From: Vitellaria paradoxa
Taxonomy: Eukaryota; Streptophyta; Magnoliopsida; Ericales; Sapotaceae
DNA length: 64,000 nt
Direction: 5' to 3'
Assembly (NCBI GenBank): GCA_019916065.1
Contig: CM034239.1
Coordinates: 40,848,663-40,912,662, forward strand
Shown here: positions 22,550 to 32,105 of the stretch, piece by piece
How the letters are laid out: each line of letters starts with the position of its first letter
Position numbering within the stretch: the stretch's first letter is position 1
Program-made: the position numbers and the translations under genes
The notes under the pieces: model-generated
Told to the model about the DNA's origin: nothing
The model's database searches: none
The model's input: the letters and a program-made list of their open reading frames with translations, nothing else

Positions 22550-22920
22550 TGCTGGGCAACATCCACACCCATGGAAGACCCCAGAAGAACCCAGAAGCTC
22601 CACAATGTCAACCTCGTGCCGGAAATATGCTGCCCGAGTCGGTCGGTGCCGAAAAATAGTAGCATCGACCTTGACTTTGTGAGTCGGTGCATTTAATGCA
22701 CTGAATTGTTTGTTGACTATTTTCTCTCTTGCTTGCCTATAAATAGGAAGCAAATGTGAGAGTGTGAGGTGTAGAGTAAAGTGAGAAGCAAAGGCAGAGA
22801 GAGAGAGATATATAGAGAGTTCTTCTATGAGAAATTCTTGTAAATTTTGTTTGATTTATAATAAAATTCCTTTAATTTCCTCTACCAATTGGGTTTGTTA
22901 TTGTTCAATTTATCCCAACA
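22550..22920 (+). repeat. Copia-1 3' LTR (intact, 371 bp)
   Basis: Begins TGCTGGGCAACATC, ends TTATCCCAACA, with a TATA motif CCTATAAATAGG near 22737-22748. Followed by the target copy GGTGC. A diverged relative stands alone at about 61153-61828. Confidence 0.92.
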
Positions 22921-23470
22921 GGTGCATGCTTTTATCTTGTTAATATCTGTGTTGCCTAATTATCTGTACGAAATTTACTTTTTGATGGAATACACGCCCC
23001 ATAGTCGTCAGTGGCAAGTGAAGGAGGGCCATAGATGTAGTCGTTGTATCTCGGGGCATATCTGAGGCTATAGTGTTGAAACCTTTACACTTTTCCAAGA
23101 AAAACACTTCACGATTTCTCAGGGAAAAATCATCACCCGATCGCATTGCGGTCTTCCCCTTGTCCTTGCAGTTGCAGGACCTACAAAACAAGGACAGGTG
23201 AGAGTACCACAAGGTCCACAACTGGCCAAGTGCAGAGGGACTTCGGCTGTTAATTCAATAGACTTGTAATGTCAATGGAAGTAAAAAAGAATTTGTAGTT
23301 GTAAAAAAAAAAAAAAAAACATATGTCTAATGTATTAAAGAATCTTGTTTAAATAAGTCTCTTTACTCATTTTTACGATTTTCCCTAATCTTTTTTTTTT
23401 TAATTTGAAGTGTGAAGAGCATATAACGATTTGATTAATTAATGCTTTTTGTTTCCAAACATATAAGTCA
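22921..23470. other. Displaced distal promoter and upstream flank of TPS copy A
   Basis: After Copia-1 the sequence resumes homology to copy B from 41687 (shared GTTAATAT.TGTGTTGCCTAATTAT, GACGTAGTCGTTGTATCTC-like and CACTTCACGA stretches) and continues to about 42730 in B. In B this is the region just upstream of the TATA box. In A it now lies 7.5 kb away. Copy B has an extra MULE-like MITE here (41877-42344). Confidence 0.75.
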
Positions 23471-24810
23471 ATTGTAGTAAAATAAAATCCAATTAAATCT
23501 GAGCCAAGCCTACAAGGAATTAAATTCAATGTTGATTAAGAGTTTAGGTGACAAGTGAAATTAAATTAATTTTACACTTAAATATGTCTAACAATAATAA
23601 GGGTAAATCACCCACGCAATAACAATAAGGGCAAATTACAACCACCTCTCCTCAACATTAAGTTTATTATGGGTACATTTGACGTATTGGTTTTTGTTGA
23701 AAATATATGAAAAGCTCTAAAAGTAATGCACTTTTTATCTTATCATACAAATTATGAATTCACAACTTATTTTACTTTATTTTATTTTATCTCACTTTTT
23801 ATTATTCCAAACACACCCTACATTTACTATCCAACAACGTTTAAAAATTATACATACCTCATTTATTCTCTAACATGAACCCCATTTGGTTAAATTAACT
23901 ATTAAAATTTAAAAAATGTCAAAGTAACAAAAATTTTAGCTAATTTTTTTATTTTATCCTCTTTCCACATATTCGTTAGTTTGTTTTTTTTTTTTTAAAA
24001 CAAAAGTTTTCAAAAAAAAGTAAAAAATAAGTAAAAAAAAAAATTTTGTGAATTTAAAAAAAAACAATGAATATATGAGAGATGGAGGGATATATTAAAT
24101 GGGAAAAAATAAAAAATTTTGGTTTATGTAAAATTTTTTGTTCAATTTCAATGGTTTATAACAGAATGGTCAATATTAACAATATTTCAAAACAATAGAG
24201 GTAATTCTTCTCTCTAATGATATTAATTATCAAAGTGATAATTCTTTTCCTAATATTTTTTCTTACAATACCATTTATAGCTTTTATAACAGCAATTAAA
24301 TCAACTAACTAATTTGATTGTTAAATTTTAATTAATTAATTTGGGTCAATAACAATTCTGACCATCTTAAAAATTGATCTTGTTCCCAATATCATTATAC
24401 AACTACTGTGTGAGACAATTGTTATCATTGTTATTATTATTATTTTATTTATTTTTTTTAATTTGTTGCTTTACTTCATTGTCAACTATGTGATTCGAAG
24501 GTGTTGACCATGCAAAGACAAGAGCCCCAACAGAGCGTCCACCTGCTTCATCCACCCGATGGGGCTACTTCATCTTGCTCCCATTGCTGCTACTTTGGTT
24601 GACAAGTAAATAAGGCTAGGTGGCTTAGGGTTGTTTTTTATTATTGTCCTCTTCCACGTGGAAACCCAATTTTGTTGTCATTAAGTGCAAATCGCCAAAG
24701 ACAATCTGCGGAGCTCCGATCCTCCCATTTTGAATTTCAAGCTTTTGCTAGCGTAATCGATGAAATTGCTCCAGCCTAATTCGAATAGGTCTAGGATAAA
24801 GACTTTTGTG
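23471..24810. other. Intergenic DNA with one MITE
   Basis: AT-rich, with long A and T runs around 23990-24060. Apart from the MITE at 23671-23819 no element is recognised. The stretch 24490-24810 is less AT-rich; see the separate entry on the unexplained reverse-strand frame. Confidence 0.5.
23671..23819. mobile_element. 149-bp MITE of the GTGTGTTTGG family
   Basis: The right end CCAAACACACCCT matches the element at 9577-9726, as do the interiors (CTCTAAAAGTAATGCACTTTTTATCT versus CTCTAAAAGTTATTCACTTTTTATCT, ATTATGAA.TCA). The left end (GGGTACATTTGACGTATTGG) has decayed. Confidence 0.6.
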
Positions 24811-24994
24811 GAAAATAATTTTTGTTTATTCCAAATTGAAGCTTTACAAATATATATGCACAGTATGGAGCACAATTAGCTCTTATAAAAGTAAGCAGTT
24901 ATAACCAAGAGTCCCATGTACAAGGCAAAACTATCTCTACAATTAAATTCAAAAAATTTGTTATTGAGTATATTTAAGAAATCAAATATCATAA
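24811..24994 (-). repeat. Putative LTR remnant of Copia-4
   Basis: On the minus strand a polypurine-like run AGGGGGGCATAATGG (about 25019-25033) is followed by TGTTATGATATTTG... and ends ...TTATTTTCCACA, with a TATA-like GCATATATATTTG inside. This is the expected LTR position after RNase H. No second LTR was found, so the boundaries are approximate. Confidence 0.4.
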
Positions 24995-25018
24995 CAGATT
25001 GTTATTTGATTTTTCCAT

Positions 25019-26320
25019 TATGCCCCCCTAAGATATGCATTCCATCAATAACGTCAATCTTATCACATAAAGACTGAAAACCTTGGCGCGCTAAAGACTT
25101 AGTGAGAAGATTTGCAAAAAGACATGGAGAGTACCTTTGGACACCAAGTCACGGACAAAATGCAAATCAATAGCAATATGTTTCATTCAAGAATGAAAAA
25201 TAGGATTGAGTCTGCGTTGAGTAGCTCCAATGTTGTCACAAAACAAAGTAGGAGTTAGGGAAATAGGAATGCCAAGTTCAACAAATAATAAATGAATCCA
25301 AACTAGTTCAGTTGTAGCTGTGGCTAATGCTCGATATTTTGCCTCATTAGATGAATGGGCCACTGTAAATTGTTTTCGAGTACTCAAAGAAATAGGACTA
25401 TCACCAAGAAAACTGATATAGGCAGATGTGAAGGTCTTATTATCTTTATTCCTAGCCTAGTTGACATTAGAGAAGCCATAAAGCACATGTTGTCCAGTGT
25501 TTCAAAGAAAAATAACATGATTGTTAGTTTGCTTCAAGTACCACAAAACACGTTTTGCTGCAGTCCAATGGGTTTGAGATGGATGATGCATAAATTCGGC
25601 AAGTTTATTCATGAAAAATGCAACATCCAAACGAGTAAGCAAAAGACACTGAAGAGCACCAATAACACGACGGTATTCAGTGCTATCAACATTGGGGGGT
25701 CCATCAGACAAGCATAGGGAATCCTTAGAAGCCAAAGGGTATGGACGGCTTCGCCACCATTCATGTGAGTACGATCAAGAAGATGACAAATGTATTTCTG
25801 TTAGGATAGAAACAATTCCCCCAGCTATAGGAACAACTTTGACACCAAGCAAATAATTGAGTGTGCTGAGATCCTTCAAGGAAAATTGAGCACTAAGCTG
25901 TTGAACAACACAGTGAATAGCAGAAGAGTGATGGCCAGTGATAAAAGGGATCATCCACATACACCAAAAAATAAATAATAACACCATCTTGATCATAAAT
26001 AAAAAGAAAAGTATTAGCCTTGGAATTTTTAAAACCAAAGAAAAGTAGATAGGTTTGAAATGCATTGTACCATTCATAGGGGTCTTGTTTCAAACACGAG
26101 AAGGTAATTGAGGGTCAATGAACCCAGGTGGCTGAAGTATAAAAACATCTTCTGAAGGAGTACTGTGAAGAAATGCATTATTCACATCTAACTACCGAAG
26201 AGATAAGCCACGTTGTGTGGCAAGAGCAAGAATAGTCTGTGCCGTGATGGGCTTGATAACTGGACTGAATATCTCAGTGTAGTCCAAGCCAGGCCTTTGA
26301 TGAATGTGGGCCATTAGGAA
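25019..26320 (-). pseudogene. Copia-4 fragment: RT and RNase H, degenerate
   Basis: Minus-strand translation, from 26320 leftward: LDYTEIFSPVIKPIT, LDVNNAFLH and QPPGFIDPQLPSR, then YEWYNAFQTYLLFFGFKNS, VYVDD (RT active site, near 25950), LKDLSTLNYLLGVKV, VIGALQCLLLTRLDVAFFMN, AAKRVLWYLK, AHSSNEAKYRALATATTELVW and MKHIAIDLHFVRDLV. Numerous stops and frame changes. Gag, protease and integrase are absent: the element is truncated at 26320, where an unrelated tandem repeat starts. Resembles the Ale/RE1 side of the copia tree. Dead. Confidence 0.8.
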
Positions 26321-26337
26321 GGTAGTCGGTTGAAGTT

Positions 26338-26828
26338 TTGGGAAAAAAGAACTAAATTTCTAAACTTAGTCATTTTTGGCACGAAAATAAAACTGAGGGG
26401 CACCCATGGCCATAGTGGGGTGCCCATGAATGCATGTGGGGTGCCCATGGGGTTCTGCAGAATGTTAAATAGGGTTAGTTGTTTCAATCACTCATTTGTC
26501 ACTTTTTTGGTCTCATCTGTGCAAGGTCTTAGCCTTCTATAGTATGCTTGGGTGCCAAGTATAGATTTTATTTTAGGAAAAAAGAACTAAATTTCTGAAC
26601 TTAGTCATTTTTGGCATGAAAATAAAACTGAGGGGCGCCTATGGCCATAGTGGGGTGCCCATAAATGCATGTGGGCCGCCCATGAGGTTTTGCAGAATGT
26701 CAAATAGGGTTAGTTGTTTCAATCACTCATTTGTTACCTTTTTGGTCTCGTTTGTGCGAGGCTATAAGAGTAGGGGAGGGGCTTAGGCTCTTATAGTATG
26801 CTTGGGTACCAAGTATAGATTTTATTTT
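26338..26828. repeat. Tandem repeat, two 240-250-bp units
   Basis: GGAAAAAAGAACTAAATTTCT...TATGCTTGGGT.CCAAGTATAGATTTTATTTT occurs at 26338-26574 and 26576-26828. Unit 2 has an extra GCTATAAGAGTAGGGGAGGGG insert with a TATA-like word. Each unit has inverted GGGGCACCCATGG and GGGGTGCCCATG words. It may be the edge of an LTR or a duplicated regulatory segment. Confidence 0.75.
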
Positions 26829-29689
26829 TATATGTATATGGGAGAAGAGAGAGAGAGGTTTGGTGTTTAGGAGAGGAAAACCGAGAGAAAAAAATGGAAC
26901 CGAAGGAAAGAACCAAGTAGTAAGTTACCCAAACCTTAACCAAACTCAAATTAATCTTGCAAAAATGCAATTAGACACTCAATGAACGTTTCTATATGGC
27001 TTGTTTGTTGTTTGGATCAAAGGGTGAGGAGGTTGATCAACTTAAAGTCGAAAGCTTAAAACCGGGTGTTCACTACTATCGTGCTCAAAGTTTAAGGTAG
27101 GGATTTCTAACCTCCTATTTGCATATATGAGATGTGAAGGGTTAAGAGAATGTTGTTGTGATGTTTACTTAAAGATTTGAAAGCATGAGGAGGTAATTTG
27201 AGTACTGGTATAATGTATGTGTAGATATATGTATAGGTTGGACACAAATTTTTGATTTAATGAAGATGGATGAATTACACTGGGTTTTGATTGTCTTTCT
27301 AGAGCCTTTTAGACCCTAAACAACACCTAGAAATAAGTTTTTGAACTAAAAAGTAGATTTGGCGAAGTTTAGAACTCAAAACATTGAGATAAAACTCAGA
27401 CAGAATAGAGTAACCTTTCTGTACACAGAGGGGTGCCCATGGACTTTGAGGGGCACCCATACCCCTTAAGGGGTGCCCATGAACCTTGAGAGGCATTGTG
27501 ATCCCCTGTCCAGAATGCCCAGTTTGTTCTTTTGCATGAAAACTTGTATATTTTCAATCCCAACTCTTATGACATTAAATGGATAACCTAGAGTGATTAA
27601 ATAAGTGAAAAGTATATGAATTAATGTGTGAAAAGAAATACCTGGATAGAGTGATTGGTTGTTAAGGCATGTTTAGTATCGCCTTAATGTTAAACTTATG
27701 AGTACACATCTTATGCTTAATATATGTCTCATATAAAATTGTTTTAATATTGTTAATGGTACTTTAGTGATGTTTGATTATAAAATAAGTTGAGATTATG
27801 TTAGTGGGGTGAAGAAATAACAAAATAAAAGGATAATATGTTAGTGTAATAAGTTGAGATTATTGAAATGGTTGATTGTGGTGGTATAAGTTATATTGAT
27901 GATATGGTAAAATGTAATGGGACAATACGAAATGGTATGAAATAAGATATTAACAATGGAAATGTTTGGATAGGAGATATTTAAGAGATGAGATAAAAGA
28001 TGTTGAATTATTGAAGAGATATATGAATTAGCATTCGCTGCTTATTGAACGATTTTATTGTTATTGACTGATTATGATTACAAGAATATAATTAGCTATT
28101 TATATTGAGCAATATAGATTATTTGATCATGATAAAAACAACTTGACTATGATGAAATGACACAATAATTGGATTTGAAATATGTTGAGTTATTGTTGTA
28201 ATTGATAATGAAAGTGAATGGAAAATGATGCGATATTATGTATTGAGTATGAATTATGATGATATATTATGGATAAAATGATCGAAGATGATATTAATGG
28301 AAGTGAGATAATTGTAAATGTGATTGATATTGAGACACGGGGATGGTGGGTATTACAAAATAGGAAGGATATAAAGTTTACTCTAAGGTTGAAAGAGCCG
28401 AAACCTGCGCAGGGATTAGTGTTCATGCTAGTAACTTTGTAGCCTACAATATGACATGTGAATTAAGGCTAATCATGGCATCTAACGACGACGTGAATTA
28501 AGGCTAATCGTGGCCTCTAACGATAATGTGAATTAAGGGTAATCGTGGTCTCTAACGATGACGTTATTGTGCCCACCCCCATAAATAGAATAAGAATGGA
28601 ACCTGAATAAAGACAAATATGAAAAGATTGATTAAGGAAATGATGGTTGAATTAAGAGGTGGCATTAATGATAGTAATCATAACATGAAATTATATTAGA
28701 TTTATTTTGATAACAAAATTATGATGCTTATATGGATGAGGACTTGGATTTTGTTATATGGTGTTGCATGATTATGTTGAGTTATGTTAAATTATAAATG
28801 TTAGCGTTGTTTTACATTATTGCTTTACATTTATATATGCTTTTATGATACTACGTGAGCACAAGTGGATTAGTGCTCACGTCTCTACAGACTTTGTTAC
28901 AGGAATATATCCTAAAGGCTAGCTGGGCATTTGGTGGGATTAAAAGTGCAAAGTTGTTGCAGACATTGAATTTTTCATTTATTTGTGTTAAAATATTCAT
29001 TTGGGACTTTAATATTATTCTAATTTAGAGATTTATTCAATTGGGTTGTAAAGGTCATGAGTTATATTTTGTGTATTGTTATTATTATAGGACATTTTGG
29101 AGTATGGTCATTTAGCAATAGCTAAGGTTTAGTTCACATTATGTTATGTATTTATCTTTTGAGAATGTTACTCTAGGGTGGTCTTATGACTCTGATCAAG
29201 GTATAGTTAGTTAGTGTATAGTTTGTATGTTGAATCACTTACTCCTTGGGTCATGAGACTTCGGGCGTGAGAAAAACAATTTCAAAAGAGCCATAGAGTA
29301 ATAAAGGAAAGTGCTCTTTCAACAACTTAGCCAAAATCATTGAGGTCCTTGATTTGAAGGAGTTCGAATCTTGAAGGTTGAAGATTTTGCAGGTTGATGA
29401 TTCAGTAGTTGCCAAGGATTTGGTACGTGTTGTTCAAGAAGTCGAAGAGGACTTTCGCTTGAGAGTGTGTGAATCGAGAAGTCAAGCAAAAAGGTTCAAT
29501 AATATAGAGTCAATGAATTAATCTATTGCGAGGTTGAAATTTTTGTAACCAACATTTTCATAATAAAAGTTTTTTCGAGATTTTTTTTTATAGTGTTTTT
29601 CTCGTTATCTCTTTATGCCTTCATATTCTATTATTTATTGTGCTGTGATTGGATCATCTAGCTTATATTTTTCAAGATTTAAAATATTA
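26829..29689. other. Unclassified non-coding stretch, possibly a decayed gypsy-like LTR or LARD
   Basis: About 2.9 kb with no credible gene. It starts with a GA-rich run and a GAAAACCGAGAG segment, repeats the GGGGTGCCCATG word at 27427-27490, and contains long GATTATT/GATGATA-rich stretches, a 35-bp minisatellite and GTGAGCACAAGTGGATTAGTGCTCACGT (28856-28884, an inverted repeat). Moderate GC and the absence of ORFs suit a long LTR, but no partner LTR, primer site or target duplication was found. Confidence 0.3.
28458..28562. repeat. 35-bp minisatellite, three copies
   Basis: Three consecutive units at 28458-28492, 28493-28527 and 28528-28562, each GTGAATTAAGG.TAATC.TGG...CTAACGA..A., differing at about two to five positions. 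Confidence 0.85.
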
Positions 29690-30300
29690 TTTCTATATTT
29701 TGTTGATTTTTGAGTGAGAAATTTGAACTTGAAAATTCCCATATTTGCGGAATTAATTTAAGCTCCATAGCTATATGTTATATTTAAAAATTTCGTAAAA
29801 TGCCGAACTATTATATAGTAAGATATAAGTTGATAAAAATACTATCATTAATTTAATATATTTTCAATAGAAGAGGATAATTTAACCTTCCAACTTATAT
29901 TCTCATTGTAAATTTAAATTTATTCAAACATATGGAAAAAAAAATTCATATTTCAATTAGTTCACTTAACAAACAATAGAAATGTTTTCCTTTCCGTTCT
30001 TATTTTCGCTTGTGTTTGTATTGATAACCAAACAAAGCCTAATGAGGAAATTGTTGGTTATAAATGTCCACCCAAGTAGGTGGAATGGAAAGAAACTGAA
30101 GATGGTTGCTATTAACCAAAAGGGGCAGCTCTTTCATACTCCATGAATAGCTAATTTACGTAACGATTATGGACTATCCAACTCCTCACCATTAATTTCT
30201 TTGCTTCCCTAGTTCATGTTTAAAAAAGGATGAGGTGAGGCTGAGAGTTGCGGACAAAAGTGTGAGAGGCAGAGAGAGCTCAAACTTGGAGGGATGTTTC
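29690..30300. repeat. TPS 3'-flank block, copy B (fourth copy)
   Basis: Homologous to 8420-9045 in copy A (TTTGTTGATTTTTGAG.GAGAAATTTGAAC, AACAAAGCCTAATGAGGAAAT, GGTGGAATGGAAAGAAA, CAGCTCTTTCATACTCCATG). Interrupted at 30300 by Copia-2 and resumed at 37261. About 415 bp present in copy A (9050-9460) is missing; since Copia-2 has a clean target duplication, that deletion predates its insertion. Confidence 0.75.
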
Positions 30301-30757
30301 TGTTAGAATATTATTGGGCTTCGATTAATTATTTGGTGAAGACTGAATATAATACAGTTATAATGAGACAATTATTTAGGCTTTATTTGTTATGATCTAA
30401 TTTAGTGTTAAGCCCATACACACCTAATTAATAAGATATAGTTGGACGGCTTAGTGTGGGCCCTTGAGTCTAATAGTAGCCCTTAATGGGAGGACCCTAT
30501 TAGAGTCTATAAATATAACATATTGGCTAGGTCCCCACTCCACTCTTAACATTGAAAAACCCTAGTGTCTTGACTGTCCCATTGAGAGCCATCATTGTGA
30601 ACAAGAGAAAGAGTGGAAGCCCCAGCCATCCGCTGCAAATCTTGTGCTCATCATTCATCCTAAATAATTCAGATGGTTACGATGAATACAGGTATGAATT
30701 TTATCTTTTGATTCCAGTGTTCTAATATTCGTATGTAAATTTTTTAAGTTTATTACA
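30301..30757 (+). repeat. Copia-2 5' LTR
   Basis: 457 bp, TG...CA ends. TATA-like TCTATAAATATAACA near 30508-30522 followed by an A-rich CATTGAAAAACCCTAG segment that may mark the transcript start. Confidence 0.93.
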
Positions 30758-30759
30758 TG

Positions 30760-30772
30760 TGGTATCAGAGCC
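30760..30772 (+). promoter_or_regulatory. Copia-2 primer-binding site
   Basis: TGGTATCAGAGCC, the standard complement of initiator tRNA-Met used to start minus-strand cDNA synthesis in plant copia elements, two bases after the 5' LTR. Confidence 0.9.
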
Positions 30773-31628
30773 AAATACATATAAATTTAGAACCATTGTG
30801 ATTTAGTTTTGCTAAATATTTGATTTCAGTTTTGTTCGATCTCATTATTGTTTTGCCTTATTTTTGTGTCAGATTTAATTTTTTATCTTAAATATTATCT
30901 TTACTGAATTTAACTCTAATAATTCTAAAATTTTAGATTGAATCTAAAATATTCTTTAGAATTATTTTTAAAATATTTTTGTACAAAAGTTGAGCAGAAT
31001 AAAATTTTGTCTAATATTCGGATCGTTTCTGCTAACATGAACTCTGTTAATCCGTCTTCCTCTGGTAAAATGTGTTCTTCTTGATTCTTGTTCAGGCAAT
31101 AAAGGTACTGCAAGTACCTGTGTTAATTATTAAAAAAAAAGGTTAATTTCAAAGTCCATATAGGACATCTACCAGTCACAATGGGTTTGACAAATCTCTT
31201 TGGTAATTGGCTTAGCAAATCTACATCACCATTTTCAGTGAGAACTTAAATTCCAAATATGTGCCGGTGAACTTTCACAGAGAGAGTACGAATATATCTA
31301 TATATATATATATATATATAGATTATTTGTATAATATATATATATTTAATATGTATGTTTTAAGAAGTTCTGTGAACTTTCATAGAATATACGAGTATAT
31401 ATATACATATATATATGGATTACTTCTATAATATACATATATATTTAATTTGTATATTTTAATTAAATATTTATATTTAAATATTAAAATAATTCAATAA
31501 AATGGAATGCAACTAATATTATATTAAAAATTAGTGTGTGCCTACATGTATATATAAAAGCACACCAATTGTGATGATTACATAAGTGCATATATGTGTT
31601 TAATGCACAGTTGTGTGTTGGGCAATTT

Positions 31629-31662
<34 letters not shown>

Positions 31663-32105
31663 AAAAAAATCCCAATTTGAGTAAATTAATTTTATGAATT
31701 GTTATGGATGGTTATCACCAAAGTGGTCTATTTATGACAATTTATAAAATTTTCTTATATTTTGTGCAATTGGGATATCTCAAAATTACTATATCTAATT
31801 ACTTGCCCAAAGGGGGTGATTGAATATTTTAATTTTGAGAGCTTTGTGAAGTATTGAGTAGAGGTACACTAGTGTAGAAAATTTATCTCCCAAAGGAGTT
31901 AAAGTTTCAAACGCTTGTGTATTCTCATTATTTAGCTTCACCTAAAGAGATCTTAATACATGTTTGCAAACCTGCCCAAAGGGGGATTGTAAGTGATGTG
32001 CTGGATTCTCATAAGAATTAAATCATATTTTATTTTGAGCATAGTTTTATTGCCCAACTTTATTAATTAGTTGCATTCTTATTGTGTTTTGCAGTTAGCA
32101 TTGGT
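30773..32105 (+). other. Copia-2 untranslated leader
   Basis: About 1.3 kb between primer site and gag ATG. Includes a roughly 105-bp tandem repeat (31265-31465, CTGTGAACTTTCA... TA-rich), TA microsatellites (31300-31320, 31630-31661) and repeated GCCCAAAGGGGG words (31804-31817, 31975-31988). A TTTTGCAG acceptor-like site lies 11 bp before the gag ATG. Confidence 0.6.

Larger units (their letters stand above)
15412..22920 (+). mobile_element. Copia-1, LTR retrotransposon (Tork/Tnt1-like), defective
   Basis: A full-length element with a perfect 5-bp target duplication GGTGC (15407-15411 and 22921-22925). The LTRs start TGCTGGGCAACATC and end TTTATCCCAACA; each is 371 bp once the nested insert is removed. 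They differ at roughly 37 positions by eye (about 10%). Order: LTR, primer site, long leader, gag, protease, integrase, RT, RNase H, polypurine tract, LTR, the copia order. Copy B has the empty site at about 41687. It is transcriptionally divergent from TPS A. Multiple stops and a frameshift make it non-autonomous. Confidence 0.93.

Noticed and set aside
26330..26542. Plus-strand 70-aa frame over the 240-bp tandem repeat
   Set aside because: Not maintained in the second unit and built from repeated GGGTGCCCATG words.
28440..28565. CRISPR-like array of 35-bp repeats
   Set aside because: The units are directly adjacent with no spacers and the genome is plant nuclear; this is a minisatellite.
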